A stretch of 37,670 nt of DNA. It comes from Streptosporangiaceae bacterium (lineage in GTDB: Bacteria; Actinomycetota; Actinomycetes; Streptosporangiales; Streptosporangiaceae). Under the pieces are notes generated by a model. The model searched no databases and was not told the origin of the DNA. It worked only from the letters and a program-made list of their open reading frames with translations. Of this stretch, positions 23,566-31,117 are shown piece by piece. The DNA is taken from assembly GCA_030041275.1 (NCBI GenBank), contig JASHOE010000084.1, forward strand, positions 1 to 37,670, in the 5' to 3' direction. Positions within the stretch are counted from its first letter, which is position 1. The number at the start of each line of letters is the position of its first letter. The position numbers and the translations under genes are program-made.

Positions 23566-25598
23566 TACGGCCAGTTCTTGGCGACCATCGTGAGCACGTC
23601 GTACTTAGCGACTGAGGCGCCGTCCTGATTCGTGACATCGGTGTCCCAGCGGACCTCGCCGTGGCCGGCGTCCTCACGCGGAATGATCTGCTTGCACGTC
23701 AGCGTCACCGTAAGGTCGTCGCCTGGATAGACGGGAGTGAGGAAGCGCAGATTCTCGATCCCGTAGTTCGCCAGGACGGGCCCAGGGTCTGGCTGCACGA
23801 AGAGGCCCGCCGCAAACGACAGCACCAGGTAGCCGTGCGCGACGCGGCCGTCGAAGAACGGGTTCGCCTTCGCCGCCTCCTCGTCCATGTGGGCGTAGAA
23901 AGTGTCGCCGGTGAACTCGGCGAAGTGCTCGATGTTGGCAAGCGTCACCCGGCGCGGCCCGGCGACGACAGTGTCGCCCGGCCGCAGGTCGGCGAGCGAC
24001 TTGCGGAACGGATGATCTCCGTCAGCGTCGCGGGCGGCCCCCGGAACCCAGCTGCCGGTGACCGCAGTCAGCACGCGCGGGCTCGCCTGCACGGCGGTCC
24101 GCTGCATGTAGTGCAGCACGCCACGGATGCCGCCGAGCTCCTCGCCGCCGCCGGCGCGACCGGGGCCGCCGTGAACCAGCGCCGGGAGCGGCGAGCCGTG
24201 GCCGGTTGATTCCGGCGCATCGTCACTGTCCAGCACGAGCAGGCGACCGTGCCAGGGCGCGGTGCCGAGGACGACCTCGCGGGCGAACTGCGCGTCGCCG
24301 GTGACGATCGAGCCGGCCAGGCTGCCGCGGCCCCGCGCGGCCAGGCCGATCGCGTCCTGCGCGCTGGCGTACTCCATGATCGTCGCGACCGGCCCGAACG
24401 CCTCGATCTCGTGCGGCTCGGCACGGCCCGGGTCATCGCAGCGCAGCAGCAGCGGCGAGATGAACGCCCCGCGCTCGGCGTCGGCGCCCACCACGTCGAC
24501 GTGCTCGGGATCGCCGAAGACCAGCCGGCCCGCTGCGAGCAGGGCCTTGACACCGCGGCGGACCTCCTCGCGCTGCTCCAAACTCGCCAGCGCGCCCATC
24601 CGCACGGTGTCGTCTGCGGGGCTGCCGACGATGACGCGCGCGAGCTGCGCCGTAGCCGCCTCGGCGACGGGGCCGGCCAGGCCCGTTGGCACGAGCGCGC
24701 GCCGGATGGCGGTGCACTTCTGACCCGCCTTGACGGTCATCTCAGTCACGAGCTGCCGGACGTACAGGTCGAACTCAGGTGTGCCGGGTTTCGCGTCGGG
24801 GCCGAGGATCGAGCAGTTCAGCGAGTCAGCCTCGGCATTGAAGCGCACGGCCCGGCCGACCACGGCCGGGTGCGCTCTCAGCTGCCGGGCGGTGGCGGCT
24901 GATCCGGTGAATGACACGAGGTCCTGCTCCATCAGGTGATCGAACAGGTCGCCGACGCTGCCGCAAACCAGCTGCACGGCACCGTCAGGCAGCAGGCCGG
25001 AGTCAGCAATGAGGTGCACGAGCCGCTCGGTCAGGTACGCCGTCTGGCTCGCCGGCTTGATGAGGCTCGGCACACCGGCCAGGAAGGCGGGCGCCAGCTT
25101 CTCCAGCGGCCCCCAGACAGGGAAGTTGAAAGCGTTGACCTGGACCGCCACACCCCGGCGCGAGGTCATGATGTGCTGGCCGACAAACTGGCCCGACCGG
25201 CCAAGCGGCTCAAGTCCGCCGTCGGTGCAGATGGTGTCGTTCGGCAGCTCGCGGCGCGCCTTGCTCGCGTAGCTAAGCAGTACGCCGATCCCGCCGTCCA
25301 CGTCGAACTTGGCGTCGCCCAGCGTCGCGCCCGTCTGCGCTGACAGCGCGTACAGCTCGTCGCGGTGCTCGCGGAGATAGGACCCGAGCGCCTTCAGCAA
25401 GCCAGCTCGCTGATGAAAGGTCAGGGCGCCCAGCGCGGGACCGCCAGCGGACCGGCCGTAGTCGAGCGCCGCCGCCATGTCGACGCCAGCGGACGAGACC
25501 CTAGCGACTTCTTCGCCGGTTACCGCATCGAACACCGGCCGCCCATCACCCTCGGGAGTTACCCACGTCCCGGTTACGTAGCTTCGCAGCAGCGCCAT
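23565..25598 (-). CDS. paaZ: PaaZ: oxepin-CoA hydrolase / 3-oxo-5,6-dehydrosuberyl-CoA semialdehyde dehydrogenase
   Basis: This 677-residue bifunctional enzyme opens the oxepin-CoA ring and oxidises the resulting aldehyde in phenylacetate degradation. The N-terminal aldehyde dehydrogenase (1-520) has E256 (FNAEADSLN) and nucleophile C295 (AGQKCTAIRR), the same numbers I recall for E. coli PaaZ. The C-terminal MaoC hot-dog hydratase (530-677) has the catalytic pair D565 and H570 in FTGDTFYAHMDEEAA. The ATG at 25598 is chosen because GAGGAG lies just upstream, the catalytic numbering fits, and a longer frame to 25670 would place a PaaR-type operator (25631-25644) inside the coding sequence. It stands alone, about 8.6 kb from paaA and on the same strand. 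Confidence 0.95.
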   Translation of the reverse strand: MALLRSYVTGTWVTPEGDGRPVFDAVTGEEVARVSSAGVDMAAALDYGRSAGGPALGALTFHQRAGLLKALGSYLREHRDELYALSAQTGATLGDAKFDVDGGIGVLLSYASKARRELPNDTICTDGGLEPLGRSGQFVGQHIMTSRRGVAVQVNAFNFPVWGPLEKLAPAFLAGVPSLIKPASQTAYLTERLVHLIADSGLLPDGAVQLVCGSVGDLFDHLMEQDLVSFTGSAATARQLRAHPAVVGRAVRFNAEADSLNCSILGPDAKPGTPEFDLYVRQLVTEMTVKAGQKCTAIRRALVPTGLAGPVAEAATAQLARVIVGSPADDTVRMGALASLEQREEVRRGVKALLAAGRLVFGDPEHVDVVGADAERGAFISPLLLRCDDPGRAEPHEIEAFGPVATIMEYASAQDAIGLAARGRGSLAGSIVTGDAQFAREVVLGTAPWHGRLLVLDSDDAPESTGHGSPLPALVHGGPGRAGGGEELGGIRGVLHYMQRTAVQASPRVLTAVTGSWVPGAARDADGDHPFRKSLADLRPGDTVVAGPRRVTLANIEHFAEFTGDTFYAHMDEEAAKANPFFDGRVAHGYLVLSFAAGLFVQPDPGPVLANYGIENLRFLTPVYPGDDLTVTLTCKQIIPREDAGHGEVRWDTDVTNQDGASVAKYDVLTMVAKNWP

Positions 25599-25630
25599 TG
25601 CTCGCTCCTCGCCAGTCCAAGATTTCGCCG

Positions 25631-25644
25631 ACCGGTCGAACGGT
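25631..25644. promoter_or_regulatory. Probable PaaR operator upstream of paaZ
   Basis: ACCGGTCGAACGGT has the arms ACCG and CGGT with a central CG. It exactly fits ACCGNNCGNNCGGT and lies 32 bases upstream of the chosen paaZ start. Its existence argues for the shorter paaZ protein. Confidence 0.75.
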
Positions 25645-25835
25645 AACCACAGGGCATACACCCAGGTCAAGTTGCCATGGATTCTTCCGGGAGCATCCGG
25701 TCGTTTAACTAGTGTGGTGTAGGTGGAGCCTCGCGGCTACGGGCGGATCGCCGCGTTCGCCGCACGATCTGGGCGTTAAGTACCAGTAGCCCGTTGTGAT
25801 ACACGATGTCAGGAGGACGAGGACAAGCGCGGTAC

Positions 25836-25862
25836 GGGTGGCGATGGATGGGTGGCGATGGA
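25836..25862 (+). repeat. Tandem duplication at the start of the PP2C regulator gene
   Basis: The 13-nt sequence GGGTGGCGATGGA occurs at 25836-25848 and again at 25850-25862, a 14-base period. The second copy contains the start region of the downstream gene; the ATG of the first copy is out of frame with it. Confidence 0.6.
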
Positions 25863-27927
25863 CGGTTACATCAGCATCGACGCGCCATACGTGGACTGGG
25901 CGTTCACCCAGTCTCCGTACGCCCTGGCCATACACGACAGGAACCTGGTCTGCCTGCGCGTCAATGACCGTATGTGCCGGATGTTCGGTCTTACCGAGGA
26001 CGATCTCCGCGGACGGCGCCTCACGGATGTACTGCAGGGCCCCCAGTACGACGCACTGGAGCGCAACATGCGCAGAGTGCTCGAGACAGGTGAGGCTACG
26101 CAGCGTGAGACATACCGTCGCGTACCGGTCGAGACCCATGAGCGCGCCTGGTCGGTATCGGTCTCGCCGCTGAAGGACGCGGCAGGCCGCACGCAGGCGG
26201 TATGGATCGGGGTGCTCAATATCTCCGAGCAGCACGCGGCCCGCCAGCGGCTGACCCTCCTGAACCGGGCGGGTACTCACATCGGTACCACCCTCGATGT
26301 CACGAGAACAGCCCAGGAACTGGCCAATATCGCGGTACCCCAGTTCGCCGACCTCGTGGTCGTTGACCTGCTCGACGCCGTGCTTCTCGATGACGACACG
26401 AGTCTGGGGCCGCCACCGGGGACCGTCGCGCTGCGTCGAGTCGCCCATCAGTCCATCTTTCCCGGTGTGCCCGAGGCCGCGGTGAGGCCCGGAGAGCTCG
26501 ACGTTCATCCGGAGTCGTTCCCGTCAGCACGCGCCCTCGCGACTGGCGAGGCGGTACTGATGACCGAGGACGATCCCACGTTCTTCGAAGCAACCGGTCA
26601 CAATCCGGCTCGGGCGGCCGCGATCCGCAATTTCGGCCTGCACTCGATCCTCTCGGTGCCGATTCGAGCCCGCGGGCTGACTCTCGGGGTCGCCGCCTTC
26701 GTCCGTGGCCAGCGTCCGGAACCGTTCGAGCAGGACGACGTTCTGCTCGCTGAAGAGCTGACGGCTCGAGCGGCACTGTCTCTCGACAACGCGTGCCGGT
26801 ACACCCACGAGCGGACAACCGCTCTCGCCCTGCAGCGCAGCCTGCTGCCGCAACGACTCCCCGAGCATTCAGCCGTCGAGGTCGCCAGCCGATACCTGCC
26901 GGCCAGCGCGAGTGCCGGAGTGGGCGGCGACTGGTTCGACGTGATTCCGCTCTCCGGAGCGCGCGTCGCCCTGGTCGTCGGTGACGTCGTTGGCCACGGC
27001 ATCCACGCCTCTGCCACCATGGGCATGCTGCGCACCGCGGTGCGAACACTCGCCGACGTCGACCTTGCCCCCGACGAGCTCCTTATCCGGCTTGACGACC
27101 TCGTCAGCCGGCTCTCGGCCCGAGCGGATGACAGTGATGACGACGCGGCGAACGACGTCGGCGCCACCTGCCTGTACGCGGTCTACGATCCGGTGTCGCG
27201 GCAGTGCAGCCTGGCCAGGGCCGGCCACCCCTTGCCTGCGCTCGTCACTCCCGATGGCGCCGTGAGCTTCGTAGACATGCCGGCGAGTCCGCCGCTAGGC
27301 CTGGGCGGTCTGCCCTTCGAGAGCACGCAGATCGAACTGCCGCCAGGGAGCATTCTTGCTCTGTACACCGATGGCCTCATCGAGTCCCGTGATCACGACA
27401 TCGACGTCGGGCTTGAACAGCTGCGGTCCGCTCTGCACCGTCCCGCGCCATCACTGGAGACCACGTGCGACAACGTGCTCGAGGCGGTGCTCGGCGAGCG
27501 GCACGCGGACGACGTGGCGCTTCTCGTCGCCCGCACCCAGGCGCTGCAAAACGACCGGGTCGCCACCTGGGACCTGGCCGATGACCCAGCCGTCGTCGCC
27601 GACACCCGTAAGCAGGTAGGCGAGAAGCTGGCAGGCTGGGGCCTTGATGACGCGGCGTTCGTCACCGAGCTCGTCGTCAGCGAGCTGGTGACCAACGCGA
27701 TCCGGTACGCCGAGAGTCCCATCCAGCTACGCCTCATCCGGGACCGGACGCTCATCTGCGAGGTATCGGATGGGAGCAGCACCGCGCCGCATCTCCGTCG
27801 GGCCAGGACTCTCGACGAAGGCGGCCGAGGCCTGCTCCTCGTCTCCCAGCTAACCGAGCGCTGGGGAACCCGCCAGACCGAGCATGGTAAGACGATCTGG
27901 GCCGAGCAGCCCCTGCCAGTCACCTAG
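25852..27927 (+). CDS. PAS-GAF-SpoIIE phosphatase-HATPase regulator
   Basis: This 691-residue cytoplasmic signalling protein combines a PAS domain (about 15-130), a GAF domain (about 145-315), a PP2C/SpoIIE phosphatase and a C-terminal anti-sigma-type HATPase_c_2 domain. The phosphatase (about 340-545) has GVGGDWFDVIPL, VVGDVVGHGIHAS and ALYTDGLIE, which carry the metal-binding aspartates. The kinase domain (about 560-690) has ELVVSELVTNAIRYAESP as its N-box. Such proteins act in partner-switching control of sigma factors: the kinase phosphorylates and the phosphatase dephosphorylates an anti-sigma antagonist. No sigma factor or antagonist is adjacent. The start is GTG 25852 or ATG 25858; neither has a good ribosome site, and the nearest AGGAGG (25811-25816) is too distant. 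Confidence 0.92.
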   Translation: MAMDGYISIDAPYVDWAFTQSPYALAIHDRNLVCLRVNDRMCRMFGLTEDDLRGRRLTDVLQGPQYDALERNMRRVLETGEATQRETYRRVPVETHERAWSVSVSPLKDAAGRTQAVWIGVLNISEQHAARQRLTLLNRAGTHIGTTLDVTRTAQELANIAVPQFADLVVVDLLDAVLLDDDTSLGPPPGTVALRRVAHQSIFPGVPEAAVRPGELDVHPESFPSARALATGEAVLMTEDDPTFFEATGHNPARAAAIRNFGLHSILSVPIRARGLTLGVAAFVRGQRPEPFEQDDVLLAEELTARAALSLDNACRYTHERTTALALQRSLLPQRLPEHSAVEVASRYLPASASAGVGGDWFDVIPLSGARVALVVGDVVGHGIHASATMGMLRTAVRTLADVDLAPDELLIRLDDLVSRLSARADDSDDDAANDVGATCLYAVYDPVSRQCSLARAGHPLPALVTPDGAVSFVDMPASPPLGLGGLPFESTQIELPPGSILALYTDGLIESRDHDIDVGLEQLRSALHRPAPSLETTCDNVLEAVLGERHADDVALLVARTQALQNDRVATWDLADDPAVVADTRKQVGEKLAGWGLDDAAFVTELVVSELVTNAIRYAESPIQLRLIRDRTLICEVSDGSSTAPHLRRARTLDEGGRGLLLVSQLTERWGTRQTEHGKTIWAEQPLPVT

Positions 27928-27937
27928 CCCTGGGTAC

Positions 27938-27967
27938 TGCGCGCTGGCCTTCTGCCGTCCGCGCGCA
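27938..27967. terminator. Hairpin between convergent genes
   Basis: TGCGCGC (27938-27944) and GCGCGCA (27961-27967) form a perfect 7-bp stem with a 16-nt loop. It fills the 40-bp gap between the PP2C regulator and the convergent lipoprotein gene, so it may terminate both. Confidence 0.4.
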
Positions 27968-28633
27968 CTAGCTGAAACGGACAGTCCCGGCGATCTCGTC
28001 AGCCAGGGTCGCCGAAGCCAGCGCGACGGTCAGGATGTAGATGCGGCCGTGCACACCCGCGATGAATTGCGTCTCTGGCCGCGCGGCCGTCCCGATGGTA
28101 AACACGATGGATGTCCGCAGCGCCGGATAGCCGTCGAGGCGCGCAGCCCCGTGGCCAAGCAGTTTGATGCCCGCGCGCTGATAGCTGGGCTGCAATTCCG
28201 TTGAGTACACAGTCCCGAGTTGCGCGGCCGTCAGCGTCCCGCTTCCCTGCTCCACCACCATGTTCGCGCTCGTGCCGTTCGGACCGACTGCGAGCAGGCT
28301 CAGGTTCTCCTTTTCGAGAGTGGCTAGGTTGTTGCCGAACACCTGGGTGAATTGCGGCTTCTCCTTGAGCAGCTGGGCAAACTCAGCGGCCGCAGCGCCA
28401 GACTGCACGTTGATCTGGACCCAAGAGGACGGAACTGCCAGCGAGTAGCCGCGTGCTGAGTCGCGGAACTCGGTGTAACCGGCCGGCACACCCGAGGAGT
28501 GCGCGACCGGTTTCGCCTGCGGCGGGGTGCTGCTGCACGCCACGAGCAGCGCAAGCAGCCCCGCGGCGCACAGCGCGCCTCGCGACCTGACCAGGACTGC
28601 CGAGAATCGCGTACCACGCGCAGGACTCGCCAT
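27968..28633 (-). CDS. Lipoprotein, LpqN/LpqT-like
   Basis: This 221-residue lipoprotein has a signal peptide ending in lipobox LLVACSS. The mature part begins with a Pro/Ala linker and then GYTEFRDSARGYSLAVPSSWVQI, the motif pattern of mycobacterial LpqN/LpqT-like and PsbP-like lipoproteins. The start is ATG 28633 because a signal peptide follows at once and GCAAGGGG precedes it; the frame continues upstream to 28783, but that part would put a long tail before the signal peptide. It lies between the PP2C regulator (convergent) and the TetR gene (divergent). It has no other cysteine than the lipobox one. Its role is not known. Confidence 0.8.
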   Translation of the reverse strand: MASPARGTRFSAVLVRSRGALCAAGLLALLVACSSTPPQAKPVAHSSGVPAGYTEFRDSARGYSLAVPSSWVQINVQSGAAAAEFAQLLKEKPQFTQVFGNNLATLEKENLSLLAVGPNGTSANMVVEQGSGTLTAAQLGTVYSTELQPSYQRAGIKLLGHGAARLDGYPALRTSIVFTIGTAARPETQFIAGVHGRIYILTVALASATLADEIAGTVRFS

Positions 28634-28938
28634 GTGTTTCCCCTTGCCGCCACGCGGCACCGTGGGCGCTGCCCCTGCGCAGAATGCCAGAAACCACGCC
28701 GTAACGAGAGCTAGTCGTTCATACCATGGGAAGCAGCGCGGGACAACGATCTGCGGCGGCGCAAAGCCGGCCTGGCAGCGCATCGGGTGCGCTGCCGCCC
28801 GAGTCTGCAGTCAACGGCGCGCCAGTTACGTACGGGTGTGCGTACACTGCAGCGGGTCCGCCTTGTTCGTAGCCGACCAGCGCGCGCCCGGCGTCGGCCG
28901 AAATCCTGACCGGTCGTTCGGTACGTTATCTTTGCGCC
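28634..28938. other. Divergent intergenic region, lipoprotein / TetR gene
   Basis: No convincing gene lies in these 305 bases. It holds the TetR operator at 28909-28922. It also holds a pair of inverted CTGCAGT/ACTGCAG arms (28805-28811 and 28846-28852) enclosing a GTACG/CGTAC dyad (28830-28845). The latter may be another regulatory site. Confidence 0.6.
28909..28922. promoter_or_regulatory. Probable PaaR operator upstream of the TetR gene (autoregulation)
   Basis: ACCGGTCGTTCGGT matches ACCGNNCGNNCGGT and differs from the paaA site at only two of 14 bases. It lies 16 bases upstream of the TetR start codon, the same spacing as at paaA, and is followed by TTATCT (28926-28931), a possible -10. 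Binding there would block the gene's own promoter. Confidence 0.75.
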
Positions 28939-29625
28939 ATGGCGGATGGCCAGGCGCGGCGCAGCCAGGCAACCCGGTCCGGACGGCGCGGGCGGCCGGG
29001 CTACGACCTGGAGTCGTTGCTCGCCGTGGCGGTGGCTGTCTTCAACGAACGCGGGTATGACGGCTCCAGCATGGAGGATTTGTCCCGTCGGCTCGGCATC
29101 TCCAAGTCATCCATCTACTACCACGTCAGCAGCAAGGAAGACCTGCTGGCGCTGGCGCTCGACCGGGCCCTAGACGGCTTGTTCGCCGTCGCCGACGAGG
29201 TGCGGGCGAGCGAGCTTCCGGCCATCGAGCGGCTGGAGTGGCTAGTCCGCGCGAGCGTGGGTGTCTTGGCCGATCGGCTGCCCGATGTCACGCTGCTGCT
29301 GCGGGCCCGCGGTAACACCAGCACGGAGCGGCGCGCGCTCGCCCGTCGCCGCGAGTTCGACCAGATTGTGGCAGAACTGGTGAAGGAGGCCGAGCGCGAC
29401 GGCGACATCCGGCCCGATGTCGACCCGGCCGTGACCGCGCGGCTGCTGTTCGGCATGATCAACTCGCTGGTTGAGTGGTACCGCCCGGACCGCCAGGACA
29501 CCACCGGGGCTGGCGCCACCGAGCTGGGCGATGCCGTCTGCGCTGTTGCCTTTGACGGGCTGCGCATTCCCCGTCCTGGCGCGGCCGGCGAGTCCCAGCG
29601 AGGCAGTGCTGAGGTGGACCGGTGA
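28939..29625 (+). CDS. paaR: TetR-family repressor, probable PaaR
   Basis: This 228-residue TetR-type protein has an N-terminal helix-turn-helix (about 30-75: VFNERGYDGSSMEDLSRRLGISKSSIYYHVSSKEDLL) and a helical ligand-binding C-domain. A basic, glycine-rich tail (SQATRSGRRGRPG) precedes the HTH. The gene carries the same ACCG-N6-CGGT dyad that precedes paaA and paaZ, so it probably represses all three and is released by phenylacetyl-CoA. The symbol rests on the shared operator and on general resemblance to actinobacterial PaaR; it was not confirmed by alignment. Its stop overlaps the HAD gene start by four bases. Confidence 0.75.
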   Translation: MADGQARRSQATRSGRRGRPGYDLESLLAVAVAVFNERGYDGSSMEDLSRRLGISKSSIYYHVSSKEDLLALALDRALDGLFAVADEVRASELPAIERLEWLVRASVGVLADRLPDVTLLLRARGNTSTERRALARRREFDQIVAELVKEAERDGDIRPDVDPAVTARLLFGMINSLVEWYRPDRQDTTGAGATELGDAVCAVAFDGLRIPRPGAAGESQRGSAEVDR

Positions 29626-30128
29626 TCCTCAGCGACTCCGACTCGCGCCCGGTGCTGCTTGTCGACGTGGACGGAGTGCTGAACCCGTGGCACGCCGAGA
29701 GCTGCCCAGCTGGATACCACGAGTACGGCTTCTTCCCGGGCGAGCGGGTGTTGCTGTCCCCCGGTCACGGCGAGCTGCTGACATCACTGGCATCGGCCTA
29801 CGAGCTGGTCTGGGCCACCGCCTGGGAGCACCGGGCGAACACGCTGATCTGCCCGGTGCTGGCCATGCCCGAGCTGCCGGTCATCGAGTTTCCGCTCAGC
29901 GGGCGAGACGTGGACTTCCGCAAGCTACCCGCCGTGATCGACGCGGTCGGCGCACGGGCGTGCGCGTGGATCGACGACGCGCATCAGTCCGATCACTACA
30001 CCTGGGCGCGCGAGCGCACTGCCCCCACGCTGCTGATTGACATCGACCCGGCAGTGGGACTCACCAGCGACGTCATCGCCATGCTGGCGGACTGGGCCGC
30101 AGACCTCGGCCGGGCCGCGCAGTCCTAA
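29622..30128 (+). CDS. HAD-superfamily hydrolase (HAD_SAK_2-like)
   Basis: This 168-residue cytoplasmic protein has the HAD motif I LLVDVDGVLNP (nucleophile and acid Asp), a motif II-like region in YELVWATAWEH, and the acidic motif IV WIDDAHQSD. The CPAGYHEYGFFPGERVLLSPGHGELL segment and WATAWEHRAN match the actinobacterial family named after the HAD domain of 'Swiss Army Knife' RNA-repair proteins. It is probably a small phosphatase; the substrate is unknown. Its GTG start overlaps the TetR stop (GTGA), so it is co-translated with the repressor and should be under the same control. Its stop overlaps that of the convergent aldo/keto reductase. Confidence 0.85.
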   Translation: MILSDSDSRPVLLVDVDGVLNPWHAESCPAGYHEYGFFPGERVLLSPGHGELLTSLASAYELVWATAWEHRANTLICPVLAMPELPVIEFPLSGRDVDFRKLPAVIDAVGARACAWIDDAHQSDHYTWARERTAPTLLIDIDPAVGLTSDVIAMLADWAADLGRAAQS

Positions 30129-31099
30129 GGCCGGCCGATCGCACGCAGCCGGTTGACCTCGTCGGGCGTGAGTTCGGCGGCCACCCTGAGCGCTCCTGCG
30201 TTGGCGGCCACCTGCTCCGGGGAGGTCGCACCGAAGAGCAGCGTCGTGACGGAGGGGTTCAGTAGCACAAACGCCATCGCGAGCTGAGCCGGACTCCGGC
30301 CGAGGTCGCCAGCCAGCTCGGCCAGCTGGCGGGCCGCCACCATCGCGGCCGCGTAGGGTGGCCGGTCAAGCTGACCGGCGGCGCGGCCGGCCTGCGGATC
30401 GGCCGTGTACTTTCCGGTCAGCACGCCGCCCGCTAGCGCGTAGGAAGCGACGATCGCGACGCCGCGGTCGGCTGCGACCCTCGTCAGTTCCGGGTCCTCG
30501 ACCACATCCCGCCGGATCAGGCTGTAGGGCGGCTGGGTGGCGCACGGGCCGGGAACGCCGGCCTGCTCTGCGAGCTGCCACGCCCGCTCGAGCTGGGCTG
30601 GCGACCAGTTGAACGCGCCCCAGGCACGTGCCTGCCCGGCGCTGATCAAGCCCGTGATCATGCCAACGACATCGGCAAGCGGCACGTCGCCGGGCGGCGC
30701 GTCGGAATAGATCAGGTCGACATGGTCTAGCCCCATCCGGCTGAGCGAGCCAGCCAGCTCCTGCGCCGGCACCTGCTCTGGCCAGAACTCCCACCACAGC
30801 TTGTTCGTGACGACTGCGTCCTCGCGCCGCCAGCCAGCCGCTCGGAACAACTCGCCGAAGACGATCTCTGAGTACCCCGTCGGGATCGGCGCCTTCCCGG
30901 TCTCGTCGTTGTACCGGGCGTCATCCAGCAGGGTGATCCCGGCCTCGCGCGCGGCCCGCATCACCGCCAGACCGCGGTCGCGGCTGATGCGCTCGAACGT
31001 GCGCCACGAGCCGAGCGCCAGTCGGCTGACGGGTATGTCGCTCGCACCGAGCGGTGCCTGCGCCATCGATGGCGGGGCGGCGTTTGGATCAGCGGCCAT
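30125..31099 (-). CDS. Aldo/keto reductase
   Basis: This 324-residue NADPH-dependent oxidoreductase of the AKR superfamily shows LALGSWRTFE, the Asp/Tyr of the active site in LLDDARYND, and the Lys in VVTNKLWW. The fourth tetrad position, usually His in a LxxxHWP context, reads LIYSDAPP, so an Asp or Ser stands where His is expected. The cofactor-binding C-terminal part is present (LFGATSPEQVAANA). I start at ATG 31099; a GTG at 31115-31117 and an internal ATG at 31064-31066 (MAQAPLGAS) are alternatives. It is divergent from the nitronate monooxygenase with almost no intergenic space and convergent, with overlapping stops, with the HAD gene. Its substrate is unknown. Confidence 0.9.
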   Translation of the reverse strand: MAADPNAAPPSMAQAPLGASDIPVSRLALGSWRTFERISRDRGLAVMRAAREAGITLLDDARYNDETGKAPIPTGYSEIVFGELFRAAGWRREDAVVTNKLWWEFWPEQVPAQELAGSLSRMGLDHVDLIYSDAPPGDVPLADVVGMITGLISAGQARAWGAFNWSPAQLERAWQLAEQAGVPGPCATQPPYSLIRRDVVEDPELTRVAADRGVAIVASYALAGGVLTGKYTADPQAGRAAGQLDRPPYAAAMVAARQLAELAGDLGRSPAQLAMAFVLLNPSVTTLLFGATSPEQVAANAGALRVAAELTPDEVNRLRAIGRP

Positions 31100-31110
31100 C
31101 TGCCTATGAT
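31083..31110 (+). promoter_or_regulatory. Candidate promoter for nitronate monooxygenase inside the divergent gene start
   Basis: TTTGGA (31083-31088) and TATGAT (31105-31110) are 16 bp apart. Transcription would begin at about 31117-31118, which is a GTG codon in the correct frame with no ribosome-binding site. This suggests a leaderless mRNA. The -35 lies inside the coding sequence of the aldo/keto reductase. Confidence 0.4.
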
Positions 31111-31117
31111 CGCGCAC

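Noticed and set aside
25599..25670. Longer N-terminus for paaZ
   Set aside because: It would cover the operator, has no ribosome site, and shifts catalytic residue numbers away from the known enzyme.
25693..25703. Second PaaR-like half-site TCCGGTCGTTT upstream of paaZ
   Set aside because: Only one arm matches; the second CGGT arm is absent.
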